From positions 1 through 12,165 of the forward strand of contig JASLFY010000331.1 in the NCBI GenBank assembly GCA_030150425.1: 12,165 bases of DNA, written 5' to 3'. The translations under genes and the position numbers were made by a program. Below, piece after piece: positions 6,954 through 12,165 of this stretch; position 1 is the first letter of the stretch, and every line of letters starts with the position of its first letter. The notes under the pieces were generated by a model. That model made no database searches. It was not told where the DNA came from and saw only the letters and a program-made list of their open reading frames with translations. The stretch is from Yimella sp. Its GTDB lineage: Bacteria; Actinomycetota; Actinomycetes; Actinomycetales; Dermatophilaceae.

Positions 6954-6973
6954 GTTTGGTCACCGCACCAAAC
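6954..6973 (+). repeat. Inverted repeat in the tRNA-Asp/tRNA-Phe spacer
   Basis: GTTTGGT (6954-6960) and ACCAAAC (6967-6973) are perfect 7-bp arms around a 6-nt loop. They begin right after the tRNA-Asp CCA and fill most of the 24-nt spacer. In the transcript this would be a hairpin, plausibly a processing or stability element. Confidence 0.75.
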
Positions 6974-6977
6974 CGAT

Positions 6978-7050
6978 GGCCAGATAGCTCAGTTGGTAGA
7001 GCGAGCGACTGAAAATCGCTAGGTCGGCGGTTCGACCCCGTCTCTGGCCA
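6978..7050 (+). tRNA. tRNA-Phe (anticodon GAA)
   Basis: 73-nt cloverleaf. The acceptor is GGCCAGA paired with TCTGGCC, discriminator A. The D arm contains AGCTCAGTTGGTAGAGC. The anticodon arm is AGCGA-CTGAAAA-TCGCT with GAA at its centre. The T arm is GGCGG-TTCGACC-CCGTC with one G-U pair. CCA is not encoded. Last tRNA of the operon. Confidence 0.97.
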
Positions 7051-7060
7051 CAGTTGCAGC

Positions 7061-7092
7061 AAGAAGCCCGCCGGTTCGCCGGCGGGTTTCTT
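7061..7092 (+). terminator. Strong hairpin terminator of the tRNA operon
   Basis: The 14-bp stem 7061-7074 (AAGAAGCCCGCCGG) pairs with 7079-7092 (CCGGCGGGTTTCTT) around a TTCG tetraloop, with a single G-U pair. The 3' arm ends TTTCTT, a short U-rich stretch. It lies 10 nt after tRNA-Phe and separates the tRNA operon from the CopC-like gene. Confidence 0.88.
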
Positions 7093-7169
7093 GGTTCTGG
7101 GACCGTTCGTCCCATTTCGTGCCGGCCCGCCCGAACACCCCGCCGTACGACCACCGGACGCCCGCGGTC

Positions 7170-7181
7170 CAAGATGGGTCC
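7170..7181 (+). promoter_or_regulatory. Putative leaderless -10 of the CopC-like gene
   Basis: CAAGAT (7170-7175) lies 6 nt before ATG 7182, within the same CCAAGATGGG 10-mer that precedes treY. There is no Shine-Dalgarno. In the remaining intergenic sequence (7093-7169) I see no CsoR- or CueR-type operator. Confidence 0.5.
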
Positions 7182-7829
7182 ATGCGTTCCCGCCGTGCCC
7201 TGCGTACCTTCCTCGCCACCGCACTCCTGCTCCCGCTCCTGGTGATCGGGATGGGCCCGGCCCAGGCGCACGACCGCCTCGTCTCCACGACGCCGGCCGA
7301 CGGTTCGACGGTGAGCTCTCCGAGCGCGGTCGTGATGACCTTCAGCGACAAGGTCGTCGAGACCGGCACCGCCGTACGCGTCGTCGGTCCGGACGGCACC
7401 GACGCCACGCTGGGCGCCGTGCAGGTCGCCGGACCCAAGGTCACCCAGCCGCTGTCCGCGCACCTGCCCGGCGGGGCCTACAAGGTCACCTGGCGGGCGA
7501 CCTCGGCCGACGGCCACCCGGTCTCCGGCAGCTTCGGATTCACCGTCACCGCGAACGTGACCGCCGCGCCGCCGACCTCCGGCGCACCCGGGCTCAGCCG
7601 GTCGACCGGCGCCACGCCCAGCAGCACCACGGTCGACCCGCCGGCGAAGCAGACGCCCACCGACTCGACGAACAACGAGCCCGTTCTGATCGGCGTCGCG
7701 GTGGTCGTCGCACTGCTCCTCATCGGTGCCGGAGCGATGTTCGCGCGCACCCGACTGCGCGACGACGCACCCGCGGAGGACGAAAATGACCGCTCCGACC
7801 ACGATTCGGACACCGACTCGAAGGACTGA
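7182..7829 (+). CDS. CopC-domain copper-binding protein, secreted and C-terminally membrane-anchored
   Basis: 215 residues in four parts. A Sec signal peptide (RSRRALRTF, then LLLPLLVIGMG) is followed by a likely signal-peptidase cut after AQA, leaving mature His30 at the N-terminus. A CopC beta-sandwich (30-124) follows, recognisable by HDRLVSTTPADGS, MTFSDKVV, GGAYKVTWRATSADGHPVSG and SFGFTV. Next come a Pro/Ser/Thr linker (127-166) and one membrane helix (about 167-188). The tail is short and very acidic (DHDSDTDSKD). In characterised CopC proteins, Cu(II) is bound by the mature N-terminal His plus an Asp and a His; here H30, D110 and H112 are in the equivalent places. No Met-rich Cu(I) site is seen. 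The likely role is copper binding outside the membrane. No CopD lies beside it. Start at ATG 7182 fits both the signal peptide and the -10 box. Confidence 0.93.
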   Translation: MRSRRALRTFLATALLLPLLVIGMGPAQAHDRLVSTTPADGSTVSSPSAVVMTFSDKVVETGTAVRVVGPDGTDATLGAVQVAGPKVTQPLSAHLPGGAYKVTWRATSADGHPVSGSFGFTVTANVTAAPPTSGAPGLSRSTGATPSSTTVDPPAKQTPTDSTNNEPVLIGVAVVVALLLIGAGAMFARTRLRDDAPAEDENDRSDHDSDTDSKD

Positions 7830-7978
7830 TTCAGAAGTCGGCGTGTCGCTGATGTACCGTTGACCCCACGACAGACACGCAAAGATCCCGGGGCCTTCCA
7901 GGACGCGTCGTCCAGCTGGCCTGTGCCGACGGATGACCGTGATGGACGCCCCGGCAACACACATGAGGGGGTCTCGCC
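7830..7978 (+). promoter_or_regulatory. Long leader/promoter region of the DUF3073 gene
   Basis: 149 nt without a supported gene. TACCGT (7855-7860) is a possible -10, which would give a 5' leader of about 110 nt. A small hairpin GGAC/GTCC can form within 7901-7913. The ribosome binding site is GAGGGGG (7965-7971), 7 nt before ATG 7979. An ATG at 7933 opens a frame that overlaps DUF3073 out of phase; I do not call it. No riboswitch class is recognisable. Confidence 0.4.
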
Positions 7979-8188
7979 ATGGGGCGCGGCCGGGCCAAGG
8001 CAAAGCAGACGAAGGTTGCCCGGGAGTTGAAGTACTTCTCTCCCGACACAGACCTCAACGCACTCGAGCGCGAGCTGCGCGCTTCGACGTCACACCGTGA
8101 GTCCGAGAGGGTCGACGACCGCTCCGACGACGGTGACGACGACGGCGACTTCGACGACTACGCCGACTGGGCGTCGCACCGTCACTGA
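7979..8188 (+). CDS. DUF3073 family small protein
   Basis: 69-residue soluble protein. The basic N-terminus MGRGRAKAKQTKVARELKY, followed by SPDTDLNALERELR, matches the actinobacterial DUF3073 family. The second half is strongly acidic (DDRSDDGDDDGDFDDYADWA), making the charge highly bipolar. The function of the family is unknown; the Lys/Arg-rich start could bind nucleic acid (inference). The start is fixed by GAGGGGG 7 nt upstream and by the family N-terminus. Its position beside and convergent with purM, next to purF, is to my knowledge a conserved actinobacterial arrangement (mycobacteria have a similar one). Confidence 0.92.
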   Translation: MGRGRAKAKQTKVARELKYFSPDTDLNALERELRASTSHRESERVDDRSDDGDDDGDFDDYADWASHRH

Positions 8189-8253
8189 CGCCCGTCCCTC
8201 ACGGGTCTCGTACGCATTCTCCGTACGAACGCACTTCCGTACGCACGATCGGC

Positions 8254-8290
8254 ACGTCCGACCGGCCGCCTCTCGGCGCCGGTCGGACGT
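8254..8290. terminator. Bidirectional terminator between DUF3073 and purM
   Basis: Perfect 12-bp arms ACGTCCGACCGG (8254-8265) and CCGGTCGGACGT (8279-8290). A further 4-bp stem CGCC/GGCG with loop TCTC lies inside, separated by one bulged C. It sits between convergent genes (stops at 8188 and 8326), as expected for a shared terminator. No strong U-tract on either strand. A weaker hairpin CCCGT/ACGGG (8191-8205) directly follows the DUF3073 stop. Confidence 0.82.
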
Positions 8291-8325
8291 AGCTGTTCGC
8301 TGTGTCGACTGATGCTGTTCCTGCG

Positions 8326-9456
8326 TTACTTCGCGTACGACCCGATCACCTGGCAGCCGCCGGCGTCGACACCCTTCGCACCGCTGACCACCGGTCCCGC
8401 CGAGGCGTCGACCTGCTGGCCACCGACCACCTGACCGATGCGCCAGGAGGGCAGGTCCAGTTCGGCGAGCACTGCGAGGGCGGCGTCGACGGAGTCCGCC
8501 GGAAGCGCGGCTACGAAGCCGACGCCCATGTTCAGGGTGGCTTCCAGGTCGAGCTGCGGCACGCGTCCGAGTTCACCGATGACCTGGAACACCGGCGGCG
8601 GCGTCCAGGTGGCGCGGTCGATCACGCCGACGACACCCTGCGGCAGCACCCGCGCGACGTTCGCGGCGAGCCCTCCCCCGGTGACGTGGGAGAGCGCGTG
8701 GACGTCGACACCGTCGGCGCGGATCAGCTTCAGCAGGTCGGCGGCGTAGACGCGGGTGGGCGTGAGCAGTTGCTCGCCGAGGGTGCGGCCGAACTCGGGA
8801 ACGTCGCGGTCCCAGGCCCAGCCGGCGTCGGCCACGACCTTGCGCACCAACGAGTAACCGTTGGAGTGCAGACCGGACGAGGCGATGCCGAGCAGCACGT
8901 CACCGTCCTGCACACGCTGCGGGCCGAGGATCGCGTCGCGCTCGACGACACCCGTCGCGGCGCCCGCGACGTCGTACTCGTCGGGGTCGAGCAGGCCCGG
9001 GTGTTCGGCGGTCTCCCCGCCGACCAGGGCCACGTTCGCCGCGCGGCAGCCGCCGGCGATACCGCTGACGATCGCCGCGATCCGCTCCGGGACCACCTTG
9101 CCGGTGGCGATGTAGTCGGTCATGAACAGCGGCTCCGCGCCGCAGACCACGATGTCGTCGACGACCATCCCGACCAGGTCGAACCCGATCGTGTCGTGGA
9201 CGTCCATCTGCTGCGCGATCGCCACCTTGGTGCCGACACCGTCGGTGGAGGTCGCCAGCACCGGGTTGGTCATCCGCGCCAACGCCGACGCGTCGAACAT
9301 GCCGGCGAAGCCGCCGAGGCCGCCGAGCACCTCCGGGCGCTGGGCCCGGCGTACGGACTCCTTCATCAGCTCGACGGCCTTGTCACCGGCGTGGACGTCG
9401 ACGCCGGCAGCGGCGTACGTGGTCGGGGTCTGGTCAGGCTGGGCTGCGCTGGTCAT
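8326..9456 (-). CDS. purM: Phosphoribosylformylglycinamidine cyclo-ligase (AIR synthetase)
   Basis: ATP-dependent ring closure of FGAM to aminoimidazole ribonucleotide, step 5 of de novo purine synthesis; cytoplasmic. The 376-residue product shows PurM hallmarks in order: YAAAGVDVHAGDKAVELMK (14-32), LATSTDGVGTKV (67-78), TIGFDLVGMVVDDIVVCGAEPL with MTDYIATGK (89-120), ALVGGETAEHPG (143-154), VLLGIASSGLHSNGYSLVRK (187-206) and LSHVTGGGLAANVARVLP. Length is slightly above the usual 340-360 because of a 13-residue N-terminal extension. ATG 9456 is preceded by GAAGG at 5 nt. Upstream continuation of the frame is antisense of purF and is rejected. It starts 32 nt after the purF stop, so the two are almost certainly cotranscribed. 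Transcription ends at the hairpin shared with DUF3073. Confidence 0.97.
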   Translation of the reverse strand: MTSAAQPDQTPTTYAAAGVDVHAGDKAVELMKESVRRAQRPEVLGGLGGFAGMFDASALARMTNPVLATSTDGVGTKVAIAQQMDVHDTIGFDLVGMVVDDIVVCGAEPLFMTDYIATGKVVPERIAAIVSGIAGGCRAANVALVGGETAEHPGLLDPDEYDVAGAATGVVERDAILGPQRVQDGDVLLGIASSGLHSNGYSLVRKVVADAGWAWDRDVPEFGRTLGEQLLTPTRVYAADLLKLIRADGVDVHALSHVTGGGLAANVARVLPQGVVGVIDRATWTPPPVFQVIGELGRVPQLDLEATLNMGVGFVAALPADSVDAALAVLAELDLPSWRIGQVVGGQQVDASAGPVVSGAKGVDAGGCQVIGSYAK

Positions 9457-9488
9457 GCTGGCCTTCGGTTCGGACGGATCGGGCTGGA

Positions 9489-11081
9489 TCACGGGTGGTC
9501 GAGGGCGCCGGAGCCGCCAAGGGAGACTCCGGTCGTGACGCCTTCGGCGTCGGGGCGGTGGGCCGAGGCGTCGTCCTCGGGCAGCACGGTGATCGATCGG
9601 TCGTGACCGGTCGGGACGTTCAACGGCAGGGTCTCCAGGACGTGCTTGCCGACATGGCCGTCCTCGGGGAGTTCGATCGGGTACTCCCCGGAGAAGCAGG
9701 CGGTGCACAGCTGCTGCGGGTTCTGCTGGGTCGCGGCGACCATCCCGTCGAGCGAGATGTAGCCGAGCGAGTCCGCGCCGATCGACGCGCGGATCTCGTC
9801 CACCCCGAGGCCGTTGGCGATCAGTTCCGCGCGGGAGGCGAAGTCGATGCCGTAGAAGCACGGCCACTGCACCGGCGGGCTGGAGATGCGTACGTGGACC
9901 TCGAGGGCACCGGCCTCGCGCAGCATCCGGATCTGCGCGCGCTGGGTGTTGCCGCGCACGATCGAGTCGTCGACGACGACGATCCGCTTGCCGCGGATGG
10001 AGTGCTCCAACGGGTTCAGCTTGAGGCGGATACCGAGCTGACGCAGGGTCTGGCTGGGCTGGATGAACGTACGGCCGACGTACGCGTTCTTCACGAAGCC
10101 CTGGCCGAACGGGATGCCGCTCTCCTGCGCGTAGCCGGTCGCCGCGGGCACACCGGATTCGGGCACGCCGATGACCATGTCGGCCTCGACCGGGTGCTCC
10201 CGGGCCAGTTCGCGGCCCATCTCGACGCGGGCGTCGTGGACGACGCGGTCGCGGATCACGGCGTCGGGGCGGGCGAGGTAGACGTACTCGAAGACGCAGC
10301 CCTTCGGCGTCGCCTCGGCGAACCGGTGCGAGCGCAGGCCGTTCTCGTCGATCGCGACGATCTCGCCGGGTTCGATCTCGCGCACGACGCTGGCGCCGAT
10401 CGTCTGCAGCGCGGCGGTCTCGGACGCGACCACCCAGCCGCGCTCGAGGCGACCGAGCGCCAACGGGCGTACGCCGTGGGGGTCCCGGGCGGCGTACAGC
10501 GTGTGTTCGTCCATGAAGACGAAGCAGAACGCGCCCTTGAGCTTCGGCAGCACCTCGAGCGCCGCTTCCTCGAGGGTCTTGGACTCGTCGGCGGCCAGCA
10601 GCGCAGTCACCAGGGCGGTGTCGCTGGTGTTGCCGCGGGCGATCTCGCCGCGTACGGCGCTGCGGGCCTCGACCATCTCCCGCAACTCGACCGTGTTGGT
10701 CAGGTTGCCGTTGTGAGCGAGGGCGACGGTGCCGCCGGCGTGGCCGCCGAGGGTCGGCTGGGCGTTCTCCCAGGTGCTGCCGCCCGTCGTGGAGTAGCGG
10801 GTGTGGCCGATCGCGATGTGTCCGCGCAGGCTGCCGAGGCTCGCCTCGTCGAAGACCTGCGACACGAGGCCCATGTCCTTGTAGACCAGGATGCTGGAGC
10901 CGTCGCTGGTCGCGATACCGGCCGACTCCTGCCCGCGGTGTTGCAGGGCATAGAGCCCGAAATAGGTGAGCTTGGCGACCTCTTCACCTGGCGCCCACAC
11001 ACCGAAGACGCCGCAGGCGTCCTGGGGGGCTTTCTCACCGGGATTGAGATCGTGGGTCAGTCGTCCATCTGCGCGGGCCAC
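9489..11081 (-). CDS. purF: Amidophosphoribosyltransferase (glutamine PRPP amidotransferase)
   Basis: First committed step of purine synthesis: PRPP plus glutamine to phosphoribosylamine. 530 residues. A 22-residue propeptide ends QDA, and the next residue, C23 (CGVFGVW), is the expected N-terminal nucleophile of the Ntn glutaminase domain. HRGQESAGI, GHTRYSTTG and AHNGNLTN mark that domain. The phosphoribosyltransferase domain carries the PRPP motif RIVVVDDSIVRGNT (about 366-379). C262, C408, C459 and C462 (GCVFEY, PCFYGIDF, LCTACFSG) match the four ligands of the [4Fe-4S] cluster in Bacillus-type PurF, so this is the cluster-containing, propeptide-processed class. The start is GTG 11081, with GGGAGG 8 nt upstream. 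The last 40 or so residues are acidic and look poorly conserved. Probable operon: 84-aa membrane protein, purF, purM. Confidence 0.97.
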   Translation of the reverse strand: MARADGRLTHDLNPGEKAPQDACGVFGVWAPGEEVAKLTYFGLYALQHRGQESAGIATSDGSSILVYKDMGLVSQVFDEASLGSLRGHIAIGHTRYSTTGGSTWENAQPTLGGHAGGTVALAHNGNLTNTVELREMVEARSAVRGEIARGNTSDTALVTALLAADESKTLEEAALEVLPKLKGAFCFVFMDEHTLYAARDPHGVRPLALGRLERGWVVASETAALQTIGASVVREIEPGEIVAIDENGLRSHRFAEATPKGCVFEYVYLARPDAVIRDRVVHDARVEMGRELAREHPVEADMVIGVPESGVPAATGYAQESGIPFGQGFVKNAYVGRTFIQPSQTLRQLGIRLKLNPLEHSIRGKRIVVVDDSIVRGNTQRAQIRMLREAGALEVHVRISSPPVQWPCFYGIDFASRAELIANGLGVDEIRASIGADSLGYISLDGMVAATQQNPQQLCTACFSGEYPIELPEDGHVGKHVLETLPLNVPTGHDRSITVLPEDDASAHRPDAEGVTTGVSLGGSGALDHP

Positions 11082-11116
11082 AACGTCATCCTCCCACGGT
11101 GGGCCCGGCCGACCGA

Positions 11117-11371
11117 TCAGCGGTCCGCTCGGCGCTCCGCGACGAGGAACACGACGGCGCCGAGCAGCGCGCCGATCGCGGCGAAGATCGCGCCCAGGTA
11201 GGCGACGGAGGTGCCGACCGAGTAGTCGCCGCCACGGTTGGCCGGCAGGTTGCTGACCACGACGGCGACGACGATGCCGACCACCGCGCCGGTGATCAGG
11301 AAGGGCGCCATCCGCGGCCGCCGTTTAACCGGCCGACGGGTGGGCTGCTGCTCGGAATCAGTGCTCGACAC
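11117..11371 (-). CDS. Small two-helix membrane protein upstream of purF
   Basis: 84 residues, not assigned to a family. The cytoplasmic-looking N-terminus is basic (TRRPVKRRPRMAP, 11-23). Helix one spans about 22-41 (APFLITGAVVGIVVAVVVS). A short loop (NLPANRGGDYS) follows, then helix two at about 52-77 (VGTSVAYLGAIFAAIGALLGAVVFLV), and the end is basic (AERRADR). Two basic ends suggest a hairpin with both termini inside. The start is GTG 11371: TACCGT on the minus strand (11383-11378) ends 6 nt before it, a leaderless arrangement. purF begins 35 nt after its stop, so this promoter probably also drives purF and purM. No purine-related function can be read from the sequence. Confidence 0.85.
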   Translation of the reverse strand: MSSTDSEQQPTRRPVKRRPRMAPFLITGAVVGIVVAVVVSNLPANRGGDYSVGTSVAYLGAIFAAIGALLGAVVFLVAERRADR

Positions 11372-11441
11372 AGTCCAACGGTAAGCGACGCGATCGTTAG
11401 GGTTGCCAGCAAGGTCTTGCCCCTGCGATCAAGGAGATCCC
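11372..11441. promoter_or_regulatory. Divergent promoters: pur operon (minus) and DDWDAEP-repeat gene (plus)
   Basis: On the minus strand, TACCGT (11383-11378) lies 6 nt from GTG 11371. On the plus strand, TAGGGT (11398-11403) would give a leader of about 30 nt ending in the ribosome binding site AAGGAG (11431-11436), 5 nt before ATG 11442. The two -10 boxes are 14 bp apart, so their -35 regions overlap. No riboswitch or clear PurR-like operator is recognisable. Confidence 0.55.
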
Positions 11442-12165
11442 ATGAAGTGGGTCGTGCTCGTTCTCGTCCTGATCATCCTCGTGTTGCTCGCGATCATCGT
11501 CCTGCGTGATCCACAACGCGGCGGATCCGTCGGCATCCACGGCGTGAACGGCAAACGCAAGGTGGGGCGTACGCAGGAGGAGATCGACGCCGAGGAGGCG
11601 GAGGCTGCTCCGGCCGCTGCGCCTGCTGCGGTTGAACCGAAGGCTGCCGCCCCCGCTCCGGCTTCTACCCCTGCTCAGCCGGCCAAGGCCGAGGCCGAGC
11701 GGCCCGCGGCGCTCGCCGAGCCTGCCGCTCCGGCGGCTCCCGCCGAACCCGCCGCCGCTGCTGCTCCCGCGGCGGACGACTGGGACGCCGAGCCGGCACC
11801 GGTTGCTGACGCTCCGGCCGCTACCACGGGCGATGACTGGGATGCCGAGCCGGCTCCGGTTGCTGACGCTCCGGCTGCTTCCTCGGGTGACGACTGGGAC
11901 GCCGAGCCCGCCCCGGTTGCTGACGCTCCGGCTGCTCCGGCTGCCTCGTCGGGTGACGACTGGGACGCCGAACCGGCCCCGGTTGCCGACGCCCCGGCTG
12001 CCAAGACCGAGACCGCTCCGGCCGCACCGGCTGCTTCGTCCGGCGACGACTGGGACGCCGAACCTCCGGCCCTCGACGACACCCCGGCCGCCAAGACCGA
12101 CGCCGCACCCGCCGCCCCGGCCGCTTCCTCCGGCGACGACTGGGACGCCGAACCTCCGGCCCTGG
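11442..12165 (+). CDS. Membrane-anchored Ala/Pro-rich protein with tandem DDWDAEP repeats (partial, 3' end outside window)
   Basis: The frame is open from ATG 11442 to the window edge (241 complete codons) without a stop. A membrane segment fills residues 2-21 (KWVVLVLVLIILVLLAIIVL). A short juxtamembrane part follows, RDPQRGGSVGIHGVNGKRKV and RTQEEIDAEEAE, the only non-repetitive stretch. From about residue 55 the chain is Ala/Pro/Glu-rich and surely disordered. DDWDAEP occurs at residues 112, 131, 150, 172, 202 and 232, separated by PVADAPA- and later KTE/KTD-containing linkers. The start is strong: AAGGAG 5 nt upstream. Basic residues follow the helix (KRK, R), so the repeat tail is probably cytoplasmic (inference). 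I do not recognise the family. Many codons in the first half are GCT, GTT and CCT, unlike the C/G-ending codons elsewhere in the window. Confidence 0.88.
   Translation, partial: MKWVVLVLVLIILVLLAIIVLRDPQRGGSVGIHGVNGKRKVGRTQEEIDAEEAEAAPAAAPAAVEPKAAAPAPASTPAQPAKAEAERPAALAEPAAPAAPAEPAAAAAPAADDWDAEPAPVADAPAATTGDDWDAEPAPVADAPAASSGDDWDAEPAPVADAPAAPAASSGDDWDAEPAPVADAPAAKTETAPAAPAASSGDDWDAEPPALDDTPAAKTDAAPAAPAASSGDDWDAEPPAL
11775..12165 (+). repeat. In-frame degenerate tandem repeat (six DDWDAEP units)
   Basis: Repeat starts are at 11775, 11832, 11889, 11955, 12045 and 12135, giving periods of 57, 57, 66, 90 and 90 bp, all multiples of three. The core GAYGACTGGGAYGCCGAR is nearly invariant, while linkers lengthen toward the 3' side. 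GAG changes to GAA in the core from the fourth copy onward, and copies five and six share GAACCTCCGGCCCT after the core. The array runs off the window. Confidence 0.95.

Noticed and set aside
6782..7050. tRNA cluster as an integration (att) site for a genomic island
   Set aside because: No integrase, no direct repeat of a tRNA 3' end and no compositional break on either side within the window.
7933..8100. Short out-of-phase frame starting ATG 7933 and overlapping DUF3073
   Set aside because: No ribosome binding site, it overlaps a conserved gene, and the product has no family-like features.
8302..9606. Plus-strand 434-codon frame opposite purM
   Set aside because: Antisense of an unmistakable PurM; no ribosome binding site and no domain.
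9457..9867. N-terminal extension of purM to 9867
   Set aside because: It would overlap purF on the same strand. ATG 9456 has a ribosome binding site and gives a normal PurM.
9495..11201. Plus-strand 568-codon frame opposite purF
   Set aside because: Antisense of a complete PurF; composition (Val/Asp/Gly/Arg) is typical of a GC shadow.
11675..12094. Minus-strand frame with repeated GAGSASQSSP
   Set aside because: Its repeats are only the reverse complement of the DDWDAEP array, and the plus-strand gene has a start, ribosome binding site and membrane helix.

Overview
The window looks like chromosome of a high-GC actinobacterium. The evidence is strongly G/C-ending codons, several genes that appear leaderless (a TANNNT-like -10 box 6-7 nt before the start codon), a DUF3073 protein beside purM, and an actinobacterial-type Glu-Asp-Phe tRNA cluster. 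Nocardioidaceae or a related Propionibacteriales lineage is my guess; the sequence does not prove it. I see no phage, IS, CRISPR, integrase or plasmid gene. Most of the window is ordinary core genome.

Layout. (1) 55-4238: treY and treZ, the two-enzyme route that turns the reducing end of malto-oligosaccharide/glycogen chains into trehalose and releases it. (2) 4287-5587: two unrecognised membrane proteins, convergent, whose stop codons share one 10-bp palindrome. (3) 5624-6652: a PHP phosphoesterase with an N-terminal helix-hairpin-helix region, like a bacterial PolX without its polymerase core, divergent from the preceding gene. (4) 6694-7092: promoter, tRNA-Glu(TTC), tRNA-Asp(GTC), tRNA-Phe(GAA) and a strong terminator hairpin. 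(5) 7182-7829: a secreted, membrane-anchored CopC-like copper protein. (6) 7979-8188: DUF3073. (7) Minus strand, 11371 to 8326: a small two-helix membrane protein, purF and purM, probably one operon, facing DUF3073 across a shared terminator. (8) 11442 to the right edge: a membrane-anchored protein with an Ala/Pro-rich tail carrying at least six DDWDAEP repeats. It is cut by the window end.

Functionally, treY/treZ work as a pair and purF/purM catalyse steps 1 and 5 of de novo purine synthesis. The rest are single genes. The least explained items are the DDWDAEP-repeat protein, the palindromic shared stop at 5117-5126, the two very tight divergent promoter regions, and the inverted repeats around the tRNA operon.
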